Positions 27,243 through 36,763 are shown, numbered from the stretch's first letter. The stretch: 64,000 nt of DNA from Caballeronia udeis (GCF_001544555.2 NZ_FCOK02000013.1:82421-146420); one strand, 5' to 3'. Made by a program: numbers and translations. The notes: generated by a model not told the origin, from the letters alone.

Positions 27243-28376
27243 ATGAGGGGCTTGCTTCTGGCGTGGGCATGCGCGTGTGTGCCGTCGGTTGCTGCGGCGC
27301 AGGGGTTGTTGCCTGCCCCCGTGCCTGAGGTCCCGGTTGCCGTGAGGAACTATCTGGACCAGGCGAAGCGCGTCGTCGACGCTGCGGCGCAACCGGCTGC
27401 ACCTTGGAACGGACCACGTGACGGGCCGCGCGCGCAACGTGCGAAACGCATCGCCGTCGTCGCCGAGGATCTGCGCAACGGCGGAGTCCTCGGTGTGGTC
27501 GACGGTGTGCTGGAGGCCGCCAGAGTCGTCGGCTGGAGCACAAAGATATTCGACACCGCGGGCACGCCGGAACTGCGGCTGAAGATGCTGGCGAATGCAC
27601 TGGAGAGCCGTCCGGACGGTCTGGTTATCGTCGGTGGCGACGCGCGTGCCGTGCTGCCTGGGCTGCGACCCTTTTCCGAGCGAAGCATTCCGATTGTCGG
27701 CTGGCACGTCGCGGCCCAGGCTGGTGCGGTGCCTGGTACGCCTGTGGCAATGAACGTCTCGACGGATCCACTTGAGGTCGCACGCGTGACCGCGCTGGCG
27801 GCCATCGCGGAGTCCGGCGGACGTGCAAGGGTCATCATCTTCACCGACAGCGGTTACCGGCTTCCACAAGAGAAGGCGGACGCAATGGCCGCCGTCGTGC
27901 GTGCGTGTAGCGGCTGCACCTTGCTCGAAATGCGCGACGTACCCATCTCGCGCAGCCAGGAACTGATGCCCGGCATAACGCGCAGCTTGCTCGCGCGTTA
28001 CGGCAGACGCTGGACGCATGCGTTGGCAATCAACGACATCTACTTTGACTACGCCGCCCCTGTGCTGACCCAGGCTGGATTGCCGAACACCGCCATGGCG
28101 ATGCTGTCGGCCGGCGACGGGAGCGAGTCCGCCTTCCTGCGCATCCGGGAGCGCACATTCCAGACGGGTACAGTGGCTGAGCCCCTGAATTTGCACGGCT
28201 GGCAGCTGGTTGATGAGATGAACAGACTCCTCGCGGGGGAAAGCGTCACGGGTTACGTGTTTCCGGTGCATCTCGTGACGGCGGACAACATCGCCGCGGA
28301 CGGCGGCGATCGTCTGCTCTACGACCCCGCCAACGGCTATCGCGACATCTATCGCCGCATTTGGGAACGCCCTTGA
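27243..28376 (+). CDS. Periplasmic substrate-binding protein paired with hybrid kinase (TorT-like)
   Basis: 377 residues. The ATG at 27243 follows GGGGAAC. A signal peptide ends AAAQG. The domain is a periplasmic binding fold of the sugar/LacI type: RIAVVAEDLRNGGVLGVVDG, DGLVIVGGDARAVLP, PIVGWHVAAQAG, RVIIFTDSGYRLP and LAINDIYFDYAAP. There are no ABC permease or ATPase genes beside it. Instead its stop overlaps a membrane hybrid histidine kinase, so it most likely presents a ligand to that sensor, as TorT does for TorS or LuxP for LuxQ. Ligand unknown. Confidence 0.8.
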   Translation: MRGLLLAWACACVPSVAAAQGLLPAPVPEVPVAVRNYLDQAKRVVDAAAQPAAPWNGPRDGPRAQRAKRIAVVAEDLRNGGVLGVVDGVLEAARVVGWSTKIFDTAGTPELRLKMLANALESRPDGLVIVGGDARAVLPGLRPFSERSIPIVGWHVAAQAGAVPGTPVAMNVSTDPLEVARVTALAAIAESGGRARVIIFTDSGYRLPQEKADAMAAVVRACSGCTLLEMRDVPISRSQELMPGITRSLLARYGRRWTHALAINDIYFDYAAPVLTQAGLPNTAMAMLSAGDGSESAFLRIRERTFQTGTVAEPLNLHGWQLVDEMNRLLAGESVTGYVFPVHLVTADNIAADGGDRLLYDPANGYRDIYRRIWERP

Positions 28377-31195
28377 AACTCACTTTTCCGCACTCGCTTA
28401 CAGCCCAGTGCGCGCTCGTGGTCTCCTGCCTCGCCGCGTTGGTAGTCGCGGTCGGTGCCACTAGCCTTTACTCATTGGACCGTTCGGCGCACGCGCTTCG
28501 CCTGTTGGCCGACGATCGGCTGGCGCGCCTGGAGGATGCACAGGATCTGGCGCAGCACACCCTGATGATCGAGCGTCTCGCGTTGCAGTTGTCCAGTGAC
28601 GATACGGTCGACGCCGTGCGCGAGACGCATCGGCACGTCCTCGAACAGTTGGCGTCCTTCGATCGTTTGGTGGGGCGTCTCGCCTCGGCGACTGCGCGCG
28701 ACGACCCCGGCCGCGACACGCTGGCGCTGCATCGATCGAGCCAGCGCTTTCGCAACACGGTCAACATCGAGGCGCAGGTGCGCGAGACCGCGCTGCGCGA
28801 GCGTGCCGTCACCTCGTCCACGCCCCGGCCCGGGGCGTCACTCGCCAGCCTCGACGATGATTTGCTCAGCCAGGCCGGCGCCCTGGCCGTCGCGGCACGC
28901 CAACAGTCGGGCTACTTGACGCGCGACTATCGCCAAGCGGTTCAAGATCTGGCCGAAAGCTCGGACCGCACGCGCGCATGGGTGGGCGCAGAAGTCGCGC
29001 TGAGCCTGCTGCTCACCTGGCTGATAACGCGCGTATTTCTCGGTCATCATGTCGTGGCACGGCTGCGCCGGGTGAGCCACACTCTGCGGCACGGTGACGT
29101 GGAGAGCGCGCAGACCGGCCTCCCGGTGCAGGGGGACGACGAGATTGCCGACATGGCGCGCGCAGTCGAGCAGTTCCTTGAAGACCGGCGCCAGCGCGGG
29201 AAAGCCGAGGACGAGCTAAAGCAACTCAACGCAGAACTGGAGTCCCGCGTCGCGCAGCGGACGGCCGAACTCAGCAGGGCGCTTGCCGGCCGGACGGCGG
29301 AGATCGTCGAACGCAAGCGCGCCGAAGATGCCGCGCGGGCAAGCGAGTGCTTCCTGAGCAGCATCATCGAAAACATCCCGGATACGATCTTTGTCAAGGA
29401 GGCGGCGACCCTGCACTTCGTGCGCTTTAACAAGGCGGCAGAACAACTGCTCGGCTACAGGCGCGAGGAACTCATCGGCAGATCCGTCCATGACCTGTTT
29501 CCCGCGCATGAAGCTGATTTCTTCGCGCAGGAAGATCGTAGCGTGCTGGATTCGCGGGAAATGGTCGACGTGCCGGAGGAGCAGGTCCATACGCGCCACG
29601 GCGTGCGCTTCGTGCACACGATGAAGATCCCGATCCCGGATGCGCGTGGCGAGCCGCAGTTCCTGCTCGGCATCTCGCGCGACATTACCGAGCACAAGCG
29701 TGCCAACGAGGAACTGCGGCGCTATCGCGAGCGACTCGAAGAGATGGTCCTCGAACGAACAGCTGAATTGGCCGTCGCAAAGGAACACGCCGATGCGGCC
29801 AACCAGGCCAAGAGCGACTTTCTCGCGCACATGAGCCACGAGCTGCGCACGCCGTTGAACGGGATTCTGGGTTACGCGCAGATCCTTGGCCGCGATAAGA
29901 GCCTCGACCAACGGCAGATCGACGGGATCCGGGTGATCCAGCGCAGCGGCGAACACCTGCTTACGCTCATCAACGACATCCTGGATATGGCTAAAATCGA
30001 GGCCGGGAAGGTGGAGATCAACCTCTCCGACATTGCACTCGACCGGTTCATCCATTTCATCACCGAGACGATCCGGGTGAAGGCTACGGAAAAGGGGCTT
30101 GCCTTCGCCTGCGAGATGGCCCCCGATCTGCCCGCGGGCGTGCGCGTCGACGAAAAACGGCTGCGCCAGGTACTACTCAATCTGCTCTCCAATGCAATTA
30201 CATTTACCGAAGAAGGGAGCGTGCGTCTGCGCGTCAGTTTCCTGCCGCCAGCGCGACTGCTTTTCGAGGTAGAGGACACAGGCATCGGTATAGACGAGGC
30301 GCATCTGAAGGCAATCTTCCGGCCTTTCGAACAGGTGAGCGACGCTCGCCACCGGTTGGGAGGCACGGGGCTGGGCCTCGCCATCAGCCAACAGCTCTCG
30401 TGTCTGATGGGCGGCGAGATCCATGTCACGAGCCGCCGCGGCGCTGGCAGCACCTTCTCATTCGAGCTGAGCGCGCCGGTGGTGTTGCCTCATGTGGCGA
30501 TCGCTCCACCAGAGCGGACGATAGGTGGCTATAAGGGCGCGCGCGAGACCGTCCTGGTCGTGGATGACATGGCGGAAAACCGCGCCGTCGCGGTCGATAT
30601 GCTCAGTCAGCTCGGATTTGACATGGCGGAGGCTGTGAGCGGACTGGACGCTCTCGAGAAAGTCAAATCCCTGCGGCCGGCGCTTGTCCTGATGGACATT
30701 GTGATGCCTGGCATGGACGGGCTCGAGACCATACGCCGCCTGCGCCAGATGCCAGAGTTCCGGGATTTGCCCGTCGTCGCAGTCTCCGCCGGCGCCTCCG
30801 GGGCCGATGCGGCGCAAAGCCTGGCGGCCGGTGCGAATGCCTTTCTGCCTAAACCGATCGACTTCAATGGGCTGTTATCAAAGGTCGCAGCCCTCCTGAA
30901 TATCGAATGGTGCGACGAGATTCGCCAGGCGGAAGTCGCCGGACCAAGTGAAGCGGCAGCACCCGTTGCCGATCCTTCCATCGAGGCCTTGATCGCTCCG
31001 CCGCCGGAGGAAATCGAAGCGCTGCATTATCTGGCGCGACTCGGCGACATGAAAGCGATCGCGAAGCGCGTCACCCGGCTGCCCGAACTCGACGAGCGCT
31101 ACCGTCCTTTCGCCGATCATCTTTCCCGGCTCGCAAAGGATTACCGGTCCAAAGCAATCCTCAGCTTTGTCGAGCTATATCTGAAAGGGAGGTAA
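28373..31195 (+). CDS. Hybrid sensor histidine kinase (HAMP-PAS-HisKA-HATPase-REC)
   Basis: About 940 residues. The TTG at 28373 overlaps the previous stop and has GGGAACG upstream. Order: span (12-35), helical periplasmic domain (40-200), second span (about 205-225), HAMP ([19 protein letters not shown]), coiled coil, PAS near 325-445 ([20 protein letters not shown]), and a second coiled coil. The H-box is [19 protein letters not shown] near residue 482. The ATPase motifs are [22 protein letters not shown] and [13 protein letters not shown]. The receiver domain begins [13 protein letters not shown] with the phospho-Asp in [13 protein letters not shown]. The tail of about 90 residues ([20 protein letters not shown]) is common in such kinases. 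No Hpt domain or partner regulator is adjacent, so phosphate must go elsewhere. Confidence 0.9.
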   Translation: MKLTFPHSLTAQCALVVSCLAALVVAVGATSLYSLDRSAHALRLLADDRLARLEDAQDLAQHTLMIERLALQLSSDDTVDAVRETHRHVLEQLASFDRLVGRLASATARDDPGRDTLALHRSSQRFRNTVNIEAQVRETALRERAVTSSTPRPGASLASLDDDLLSQAGALAVAARQQSGYLTRDYRQAVQDLAESSDRTRAWVGAEVALSLLLTWLITRVFLGHHVVARLRRVSHTLRHGDVESAQTGLPVQGDDEIADMARAVEQFLEDRRQRGKAEDELKQLNAELESRVAQRTAELSRALAGRTAEIVERKRAEDAARASECFLSSIIENIPDTIFVKEAATLHFVRFNKAAEQLLGYRREELIGRSVHDLFPAHEADFFAQEDRSVLDSREMVDVPEEQVHTRHGVRFVHTMKIPIPDARGEPQFLLGISRDITEHKRANEELRRYRERLEEMVLERTAELAVAKEHADAANQAKSDFLAHMSHELRTPLNGILGYAQILGRDKSLDQRQIDGIRVIQRSGEHLLTLINDILDMAKIEAGKVEINLSDIALDRFIHFITETIRVKATEKGLAFACEMAPDLPAGVRVDEKRLRQVLLNLLSNAITFTEEGSVRLRVSFLPPARLLFEVEDTGIGIDEAHLKAIFRPFEQVSDARHRLGGTGLGLAISQQLSCLMGGEIHVTSRRGAGSTFSFELSAPVVLPHVAIAPPERTIGGYKGARETVLVVDDMAENRAVAVDMLSQLGFDMAEAVSGLDALEKVKSLRPALVLMDIVMPGMDGLETIRRLRQMPEFRDLPVVAVSAGASGADAAQSLAAGANAFLPKPIDFNGLLSKVAALLNIEWCDEIRQAEVAGPSEAAAPVADPSIEALIAPPPEEIEALHYLARLGDMKAIAKRVTRLPELDERYRPFADHLSRLAKDYRSKAILSFVELYLKGR

Positions 31196-31503
31196 GTCCC
31201 GTGAGATATGTTGCTCACTTTCCTTGACCAGATCAAAGATAGTCTCCGGCAGGATTTGAGCAAGCGGTCGTCTGAAAATTCATTCTTCGAAGAACCCTGG
31301 TGTTCCCTCCTCATGGGCGATCAGGCCATGATGTATGTTGGCCCAGATTTCTGCCCCTTCAGTGTGCCATCCACGACCGCCATTGCGTCTTTGCCCATCT
31401 TGGCGGTGCCGCACTGATCGATCAATGCCCGCAATTCGTCGTCGATGATTGGCTTGGCCACAGAGACGATACGGGTGCTGCCGCAGATGTAACCGGCAGC
31501 GCT

Positions 31504-31528
31504 CGAGGTGCCCAGATTCGGCACCTCG
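31504..31528. terminator. Perfect hairpin after the beta-propeller gene
   Basis: Nine-base perfect arms CGAGGTGCC/GGCACCTCG enclose a 7-base loop. It lies 26 bases past the stop of the minus-strand propeller gene. There is no T-run, so it may be a factor-dependent terminator or an mRNA-stabilising stem. A minus-strand frame at 31321-31539 (72 codons, GTG start) overlaps it and was not accepted as a gene. Confidence 0.45.
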
Positions 31529-31553
31529 TGGCGCCGCACGTGGAAACTGGCGG

Positions 31554-32672
31554 TTACTTCGTCGCGAAGACTGAAATGCCACCATTCGGGAAGGCGGGGC
31601 TTCCAGCCTGGAACGGCACATTGACCCGGTGCGTCGTGCTGTCGATCGCGACCGAATGGGAGCCCTTGCCGGCCGCAACCGTGTAGAGCAGTGTCCGGGA
31701 AGCACCGTCAATCACGCCCATTTGCGCCGAGAAACCCGAATCCGCCGCAATCCCGCCGGGGACCCAATTTCGCGCGGGCAGGAAGTAGCGGTTCGATGCC
31801 GGATCGTAAGCAATCTGGTCGACGCCGCCAAACGGGATCGTTGCCTGCAGTGCACCGCTGGTACGGTCGAAGATCAGCGTAATCAACGGGTCGCCAGCCG
31901 GCGGGCTGCAGCCGACCATGACGTCGTTGTTCGGCCCGAGCACGAGCCCCGTCGGTGAGCACTTGCCAAGCGGGAACCTCTCGCTGACCACTGGCGTGCC
32001 GGCTACCACCGAACTTGCGGCGATAGTATCGAGCTCGCCGAGCGGGTTTGATGCAGTACCGTCGTTATTGATCATGAAGTTTTTTGACTTCGCGTCATAA
32101 GCGCAGGCCTCAAGGCCCAACGAGCCGGGGAAAGTCAGCGTGGAGACCGGCTTCTGGGTCTGCGTACTGATAAAGGTCGCAAACGGCGGCGAATCGCCGG
32201 GGCTTGCCATTAACACGAGATGGTCATCCGGGTCATAACAGCCTTCGTCGACCCGGTTACCCGCCCGGCTGATCGGGATGGTCTTGATGACTTGTTGTGC
32301 GTCGGTGTCGACTACCTTGACCGAGTTCACATCACCGACATAGATCGTGTGCGTGCCGGTGATACCGACGATCCCATCAGGACCCGATTTCGTTGAATTC
32401 TTGCCGATCCCGGCATACGCGCCCGGGATCTGTGCGATCAGCTTGTTCGTCGAGGTATCGACCACATCGATCGCCTTATTGTTGCGATCGGTCAGGTAGA
32501 GCTTGCCGTCCTCAACATAAGCAATGTCGAAATTGAATGCGGGGTTCGTCACGTTCGGCACGGCGATATTGGTAATAAGATGCGACGGATTGTTGAGACT
32601 GACGTTTCCGTCTGCGCACGCCTGAAGACCAGATGCAGCGAGTAGCATCGCTATCATGAATCGTTTTTGCAC
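31554..32672 (-). CDS. Beta-propeller lipoprotein, YncE/SMP-30-like
   Basis: 372 residues using the GTG at 32672. It was preferred because AAAGGAAAG lies seven bases upstream and the product then begins with a clean lipoprotein signal (FMIAMLLAASGLQAC). ATGs further upstream (32690, 32705) give a longer charged N-terminus with no ribosome binding site. The mature protein has repeated propeller blades: GKLYLTDRNNKAIDVVDTS, HTIYVGDVNSVKVVDTDAQ, LVLGPNNDVMVGCSPP and IDGASRTLLYTVAAGKGSH. Likely an exported scaffold or sugar-lactone/strictosidine-synthase-like protein; substrate unknown. No operon partners. Confidence 0.7.
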   Translation of the reverse strand: MQKRFMIAMLLAASGLQACADGNVSLNNPSHLITNIAVPNVTNPAFNFDIAYVEDGKLYLTDRNNKAIDVVDTSTNKLIAQIPGAYAGIGKNSTKSGPDGIVGITGTHTIYVGDVNSVKVVDTDAQQVIKTIPISRAGNRVDEGCYDPDDHLVLMASPGDSPPFATFISTQTQKPVSTLTFPGSLGLEACAYDAKSKNFMINNDGTASNPLGELDTIAASSVVAGTPVVSERFPLGKCSPTGLVLGPNNDVMVGCSPPAGDPLITLIFDRTSGALQATIPFGGVDQIAYDPASNRYFLPARNWVPGGIAADSGFSAQMGVIDGASRTLLYTVAAGKGSHSVAIDSTTHRVNVPFQAGSPAFPNGGISVFATK

Positions 32673-32690
32673 GAGTTTCTTTCCTTTCAT

Positions 32691-33813
32691 TTGGGAGGGG
32701 CGCATGGCTTTTGAAGCCAGCGTGAACTGTGTAATGAGGACGGCGTTTCCTTAAAGATTTTCTTGGTCGGTGTGAAAAAGCGTCTACGAGAAGCCTTTCT
32801 AAAAGCAGTGAAGAGCAGCAGTGTTCTCTGCTTGCCCGTGTAGCCGCGTACCGTACGTTGCAAGCGCCGCGCTGCTTCCACCCGCGCTTGTCAGCACTCC
32901 GGGAATATTAAAAAAACGGCAGCAGCAGGGTTGTCGTAAAAATTTGTTTGTATTCCGAATTTATTATCAATTGTGCATACCTGTGAAAAAGCGCATGAGT
33001 CCGGTTTCACGCTGACAAGACCCGTGAAGCCGGGTCTCACTACGCCTTATCGCCCGTGTTCCGGTCAACGTCGAAGCGCTTCGACAATTCAGTTTTGTTC
33101 TTCGCGCATTGTGTGGGGACTAAGTGATGAAATCGTGACTGTTGAAGTTTTATTCTTGTACCAATGCATACATCTCTGGAGGTCTAGACAACTAGCCTGG
33201 ATTTCCATCGTTAATCGTGTAGCCAGTTTGTCACTTGCGGCGAGAAGCGCAGGATAGAGCCAAGACGAGACAAACCGCTCTTGACCTAACGTAGACCGGG
33301 ATGAAGTCCAGCGGCGCTTGCCCGATGAGCTCAGTGCAATCCTCGCGACACTTGCGCCTTGTCACGACGAACTCCGGGGTAGGGGAATCGACCTGCAATC
33401 GGTACCGGCCGGTATGACGCCAGATTCCGTGTGCATCTGGGCACGTCGCGGCGATCAGGCGATCCTGATGACTGAAGCAGAGCGAGGGGGAGGGGTGACA
33501 CAGTGTCTCTGACACAACTGCGCCTGGGCTGATGCCCGAAGGTTAATCTATCCTCGCGAGCGGCGCACTTGGCTGCAGACATCCTGTTCCATAAGCGAAC
33601 CCCCAAACACGGAAGTTCGAGTTCGCGCGTAACTCGCTGTCGCGTCCTGCCAAACATAGGGCGAATGCGAAAAAAGCTTCGTCGCAAAGGATTTCGTCCC
33701 GGAGCGAGCGGCCATTGGACTTGCATTCGCATGGCCGCTTCTCGCGAGTTTATTGCAGGTAAATCGAGCACGGATTCTCTTATTGCGACCAACTCACATT
33801 GCACGTTGCTTCG
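32691..33813. other. 1.1-kb gene-poor stretch, partly lower GC
   Basis: It lies between two minus-strand genes. A short hairpin AGACCCG/CGGGTCT sits near 33019-33037 without a T-run. One plus-strand frame at 33318-33512 (64 codons, TTG start, LPDELSAILATLAPCHDELR) has coding-like codon use but no known family. At 33172-33195 lies a copy of the phn operator motif (listed separately). The right part, just downstream of phnM, shows no phnN or phnP. Confidence 0.4.
33172..33195. promoter_or_regulatory. Second copy of the phn-type operator motif
   Basis: This 24-base segment matches the operator in front of phnF (35372-35395) at ATCTCT, GTCTAGAC and ACTAG with identical spacing, 19 matched bases in all. 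Its left arm is degenerate (GGAG instead of AGTC), so it is no longer a perfect palindrome. It lies about 620 bases beyond phnM, with no gene directly after it. Confidence 0.45.
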
Positions 33814-34947
33814 TCACGCTACCCGAACTCCCCTGAGATACGTCGCTCGCGGCACAGGCAACGAGCCGGTAACAGCCACGCGCACTATGTCGCCACGCAA
33901 GCCGAGCTTAATTGCCCCTCGATCGATGAGGCCAGCGGCTTGCGCCGGCGTTGACGACACAGTTGCAATGGCGCGCGGTAGTGACCAACCGGCATGCCGC
34001 GTCAGATCGAACGCGGCCATCAGCAGGCTCGAGGGTACGTAGTCGGAAGACAAGATATCGAGCAGGTCTTCGTTTGCGAGATCGACTGCCGACACATTGC
34101 CGGAGTGCGAGCCGCCTCGCACCACGTTCGGCGCACCCATCACGGTTATCAGGCCCCGCTCCCGGGCGACCTTTGCGGCGGCCATTGTGGTCGGAAATTC
34201 CGAGATCGCAATGCCGTCCGACGCTGCGTCTTCGACATGCTCGATCAGCGTGTCATCGTGGCTCGCCACCGGCACGCCCAGTGCCTTGCAGCGATCAATG
34301 ATCGCCCTGCGGTGGGTGTGCGCATAGCGTTCTTGCTGTTCGGCGAGTTCGATCAGCACGGCCGCCATCTTCGCGTCGCTCCACTTGCCGTTGCGCTCTT
34401 GATACTGTCGCCACTTCACCGGGTCGTGCCATTGCCGCTGACCTGGGGTGTGGTCCATCACCGACGCAAGCTGCAGCAGTCGATGACTGCTCAGTTCCTC
34501 GAAGAGATCGACCACGTCCGGTGTCGCGACTTCACAGCGCAGGTGCAGGTAGTGGTCCACGCGCAGCAACCCGAGTGCGGACAGGCGGTCGAGTGCGGAC
34601 GCGGCATTGCGCTGGATCTCGCTGCCTCGGAGTCCGGCGTCCGTCCGGGAGCCGATGGCGAGCGAGTCGAACACCGTTGTGATACCGGCCGAGGCCACCT
34701 GCGCATCGTGAACGACAAACGCCGCGTCCATATTCCACAGCACGCCCGGGCGGGGCGCGAGATGCTTTTCCAGATTGTCTGTATGCAATTCGACAAGACC
34801 TGGCAGCAGGTAATCTCGGTGCCAGTCCTCGGCTTCAGGGGCGCTTGTCGTGCCCGGTGCGATCTCGCTAAACACACCGTCTTCAATCCGGATCACGCCG
34901 ACGAACTCTTCTTCACCGCATACGATCCGCGCGTTCTTGATCAGCAT
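33814..34947 (-). CDS. phnM: Alpha-D-ribose 1-methylphosphonate 5-triphosphate diphosphatase PhnM
   Basis: 377 residues; the start at 34947 has GGAG upstream. It is an amidohydrolase-fold enzyme of the C-P lyase pathway that removes diphosphate from ribose-1-methylphosphonate 5-triphosphate. Diagnostic segments are YLLPGLVELHTDNLEKHLAP, QVASAGITTVFDSLAIG, LDRLSALGLLRVDHYLHLRC, SVMDHTPGQRQW, VPVASHDDTLIEHVEDAA, SEFPTTMAAAKVARERG and GAPNVVRGGSHSGNVSA. Metal-ligand positions look intact. In a normal operon it follows phnG-phnL. Here the only upstream gene is a fused phnG/phnL fragment, so the enzyme probably has no substrate supply in this locus. Confidence 0.93.
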   Translation of the reverse strand: MLIKNARIVCGEEEFVGVIRIEDGVFSEIAPGTTSAPEAEDWHRDYLLPGLVELHTDNLEKHLAPRPGVLWNMDAAFVVHDAQVASAGITTVFDSLAIGSRTDAGLRGSEIQRNAASALDRLSALGLLRVDHYLHLRCEVATPDVVDLFEELSSHRLLQLASVMDHTPGQRQWHDPVKWRQYQERNGKWSDAKMAAVLIELAEQQERYAHTHRRAIIDRCKALGVPVASHDDTLIEHVEDAASDGIAISEFPTTMAAAKVARERGLITVMGAPNVVRGGSHSGNVSAVDLANEDLLDILSSDYVPSSLLMAAFDLTRHAGWSLPRAIATVSSTPAQAAGLIDRGAIKLGLRGDIVRVAVTGSLPVPRATYLRGVRVA

Positions 34948-35038
34948 CTTGCTGCTCCGTGGTTTATTCGATACTGCGTTGTATGGCGTAGTGGAAAAAG
35001 TCGGCATTGTGTTGAACGTTCCTGACCGGACTGGGACT

Positions 35039-35317
35039 TCACGCGGCAACCGGCATCGCGACCGGCGTCAATTCGAGCACGCGCGTTGCGACTTTCAAGC
35101 GGGTTTCCCCGTCATGGAAGATACCGACGATCGCTGCGCCGCGCTCACGCGCCGCGACGATCAAGCCGGCGACGACGTCGCGATTCGCAGTATCGAGAGA
35201 AGCCGTCGGCTCGTCGAGCAGCAGCACCGGGCGTCGAGCGCTGCCTCTAGCCCCGCGCGCGAGCAACGCCAGCCAGTCGCGTCGCTCTGCTGAAGCCACC
35301 ATTTGCGGGTAATTCAT
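35039..35317 (-). pseudogene. phnG'-'phnL fusion fragment (deletion scar of C-P lyase operon)
   Basis: A 92-codon frame starts at an ATG with AAGG nine bases upstream. The first part, [16 protein letters not shown], matches the N-terminus of PhnG (ATRQHWMSVLAHS-like in E. coli). From [20 protein letters not shown] onward it is the C-terminal part of the ABC-type protein PhnL, with Walker B and [19 protein letters not shown]. The join lies near residues 25-28, at about 35230-35240. phnH, phnI, phnJ and phnK, the catalytic C-P lyase genes, would have lain between the two parts. The frame stays open across the join, and phnM follows in normal order. A functional protein is unlikely: Walker A and signature motifs are absent. 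Confidence 0.7.
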
Positions 35318-35371
35318 CTGCGGCATCCTTCAATGTGGTTACGCTTTATCAGGCTGGCTTGTGCCGGATAT

Positions 35372-35395
35372 ATCTCTAGTCGTCTAGACGACTAG
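35372..35395. promoter_or_regulatory. Perfect 20-bp palindrome, probable PhnF operator
   Basis: CTAGTCGTCTAGACGACTAG at 35376-35395 is a perfect inverted repeat. It lies between the divergent phnG'-'phnL/phnM unit and phnF. PhnF-type GntR regulators are known to bind palindromes with a TCTAGAC-like core, so this is the expected autoregulatory site. Related copies occur at 33172 and 36539. Confidence 0.7.
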
Positions 35396-35479
35396 TTCTA
35401 ATGCTAACATTCAATTCGTGGCTTGGCATCGACCTCGGATCGAAACAATACGGCGTGGATCACGAAGGCCTAATACAAT

Positions 35480-36286
35480 GTGCGTCGCGATATTGAAGCG
35501 GATCTGAATGACGACATGATGAAACTAATTGATGACGGAGCGGGCGGCACACCGTCTTTGGCGGTCGAACGCGGCGCGGGGGTCGCAGTGTGGCGGCAGA
35601 TAGAGTTGGCGCTAACCACCGAAATTGCCGCTAACAATTTCGGCGACGACGGCCGGTTGCCCAGCGAGGGCGAACTGGCCAAACGCTTCGGCGTGAACCG
35701 GCACACGGTGCGGCGCGCCATTCTCGGGCTCGCCGTGCAGGGACTGGTCAGCATCGAGCACGGGCGGGGGACCTTTGTCCAGCCGGGTGCGATCGACTAT
35801 AAGATTGGCCGCCGCACGCGCTTTACCGAGAACTTCCGTCAGTATGGTCAATCTACTAGCGGCAAGGTCCTGTCGAGCGCATGTGTCAAGGCTGAGCCGG
35901 TGGTCGCGAAAGCGTTGGGCCTGCGAACGGGAACGCTGGTCTACCGGATCGAATCGGTGCATGAAGCGGATGGTGTGCCGCTGAAATATGCCCGAAGCTG
36001 GTATCCGGCCGCTCGCTTCAACGGCTTGCCGGACATGCTGACACGCATGCAGGGCAGACTCTCGGTGGCGCTCGCCGAGTTTGGCGTCGAGGACTATTCG
36101 CGCAGTTGGAGCCGGATCGGCAGCATATTGCCAGATTCAGAGACCGCCCAGCGGCTCAACATCAATAGGCAGCAGCCGGTGCTGTGGGTCGAAAACGTCG
36201 ACGTGGATGTGGACAATACCCCAATCAAATACGGGGTCACGCATTTTGCCGCCGACAGGATGCAGTTGTACGTGGAGCGGGATTGA
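35480..36286 (+). CDS. phnF: GntR/HutC-family phosphonate regulator PhnF
   Basis: 268 residues from GTG 35480; ATGs at 35516/35519 would give about 255 residues and are possible starts. The winged helix includes VAVWRQIELALTTEIA, LPSEGELAKRFGVNRHTVRR and GLVSIEHGRGTFV. The C-terminal UTRA domain includes TRFTENFRQYGQSTSGKVL, LVYRIESVHEADGVPLKYAR, DYSRSWSRIGSILPDSETA and HFAADRMQLYVE. This is the PhnF group, which controls phosphonate genes. It is divergent from the phnM unit across a perfect palindrome. Confidence 0.88.
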   Translation: MRRDIEADLNDDMMKLIDDGAGGTPSLAVERGAGVAVWRQIELALTTEIAANNFGDDGRLPSEGELAKRFGVNRHTVRRAILGLAVQGLVSIEHGRGTFVQPGAIDYKIGRRTRFTENFRQYGQSTSGKVLSSACVKAEPVVAKALGLRTGTLVYRIESVHEADGVPLKYARSWYPAARFNGLPDMLTRMQGRLSVALAEFGVEDYSRSWSRIGSILPDSETAQRLNINRQQPVLWVENVDVDVDNTPIKYGVTHFAADRMQLYVERD

Positions 36287-36362
36287 TAAGCGAGACGGAA
36301 AGGGCGGCATAGGATCGTACCCGGCGGCACAAACTGGGGAGCAAAGAGGATTGTGGCGGGTG

Positions 36363-36466
36363 CTAACTAACGGCAACCCCGCGCTCGAATAGCAAGTCTT
36401 TGATGTCGCGCAGCTCAACCGAAACTGGAAATACCCGCGCACTGCACAACTGACCGCCACTGAAAA
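36363..36466 (-). pseudogene. N-terminal fragment of IS6-family transposase, frameshifted
   Basis: On the minus strand one frame reads VSCAVRGYFQFRLS and, after a one-base shift, LRDIKDLLFERGVAVS followed by a stop. Together this recalls the IS6-family opening (xxCVRWYxxYxLSxRDxEExLxERGVxV). The rest of the element and its inverted repeats are not found. About 33 residues match, so this is moderate evidence only. Confidence 0.4.
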
Positions 36467-36538
36467 CCGGTGACCGGGGTCGAGCGATGCGCGACCTCGG
36501 TCACGTGGCACAGCCGGCAACTGCCACCGAGAAGATTG

Positions 36539-36553
36539 AGTCATCTAGACATC
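36539..36553. promoter_or_regulatory. Third phn operator-like motif
   Basis: AGTCATCTAGACATC resembles AGTCGTCTAGACGAC of the phnF operator at 12 of 15 positions and lies about 210 bases upstream of the aldo/keto reductase that precedes phnDC. It could place this second transcription unit under PhnF control. Confidence 0.4.
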
Positions 36554-36763
36554 AAGATGTTCACTGCGCTGTCACATGAGATTTCTAGAATGGGTTCGAT
36601 TCCATGGCGGCCGCACGCACCGGTGGTCTGCCCGGACCTCGGCATGGAATAGGTAATTCACATTAAACGATTCAGCAAGTTCTCTTTTCTGTTACGTCAT
36701 GGAACTTGACGTGGACAGGACTATTTTCCAGAAACAATCGCGAATTGCGGAAACAAATCTGAC

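Larger units (their letters stand above)
36287..36763. other. 477-base gap with transposase remnant and phn-like operator
   Basis: No intact gene. It contains a degraded IS6-type transposase piece (about 36363-36466, minus) and a TCTAGAC-centred operator-like motif (36539-36553). From about 36650 the sequence is somewhat AT-richer and probably holds the promoter of the aldo/keto reductase gene. Confidence 0.5.

Noticed and set aside
31208..31417. 69-codon plus-strand frame after the hybrid kinase (MLLTFLDQIKDS)
   Set aside because: No ribosome binding site at a proper distance and no family; its second half reads like random sequence.
31321..31539. 72-codon minus-strand frame after the beta-propeller gene
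   Set aside because: GTG start without a ribosome binding site, overlaps a perfect terminator-like hairpin, and has no recognisable family.
33569..34042. 157-codon plus-strand frame overlapping the phnM end
   Set aside because: Mostly antisense to phnM and rich in Arg/Ser; no support.
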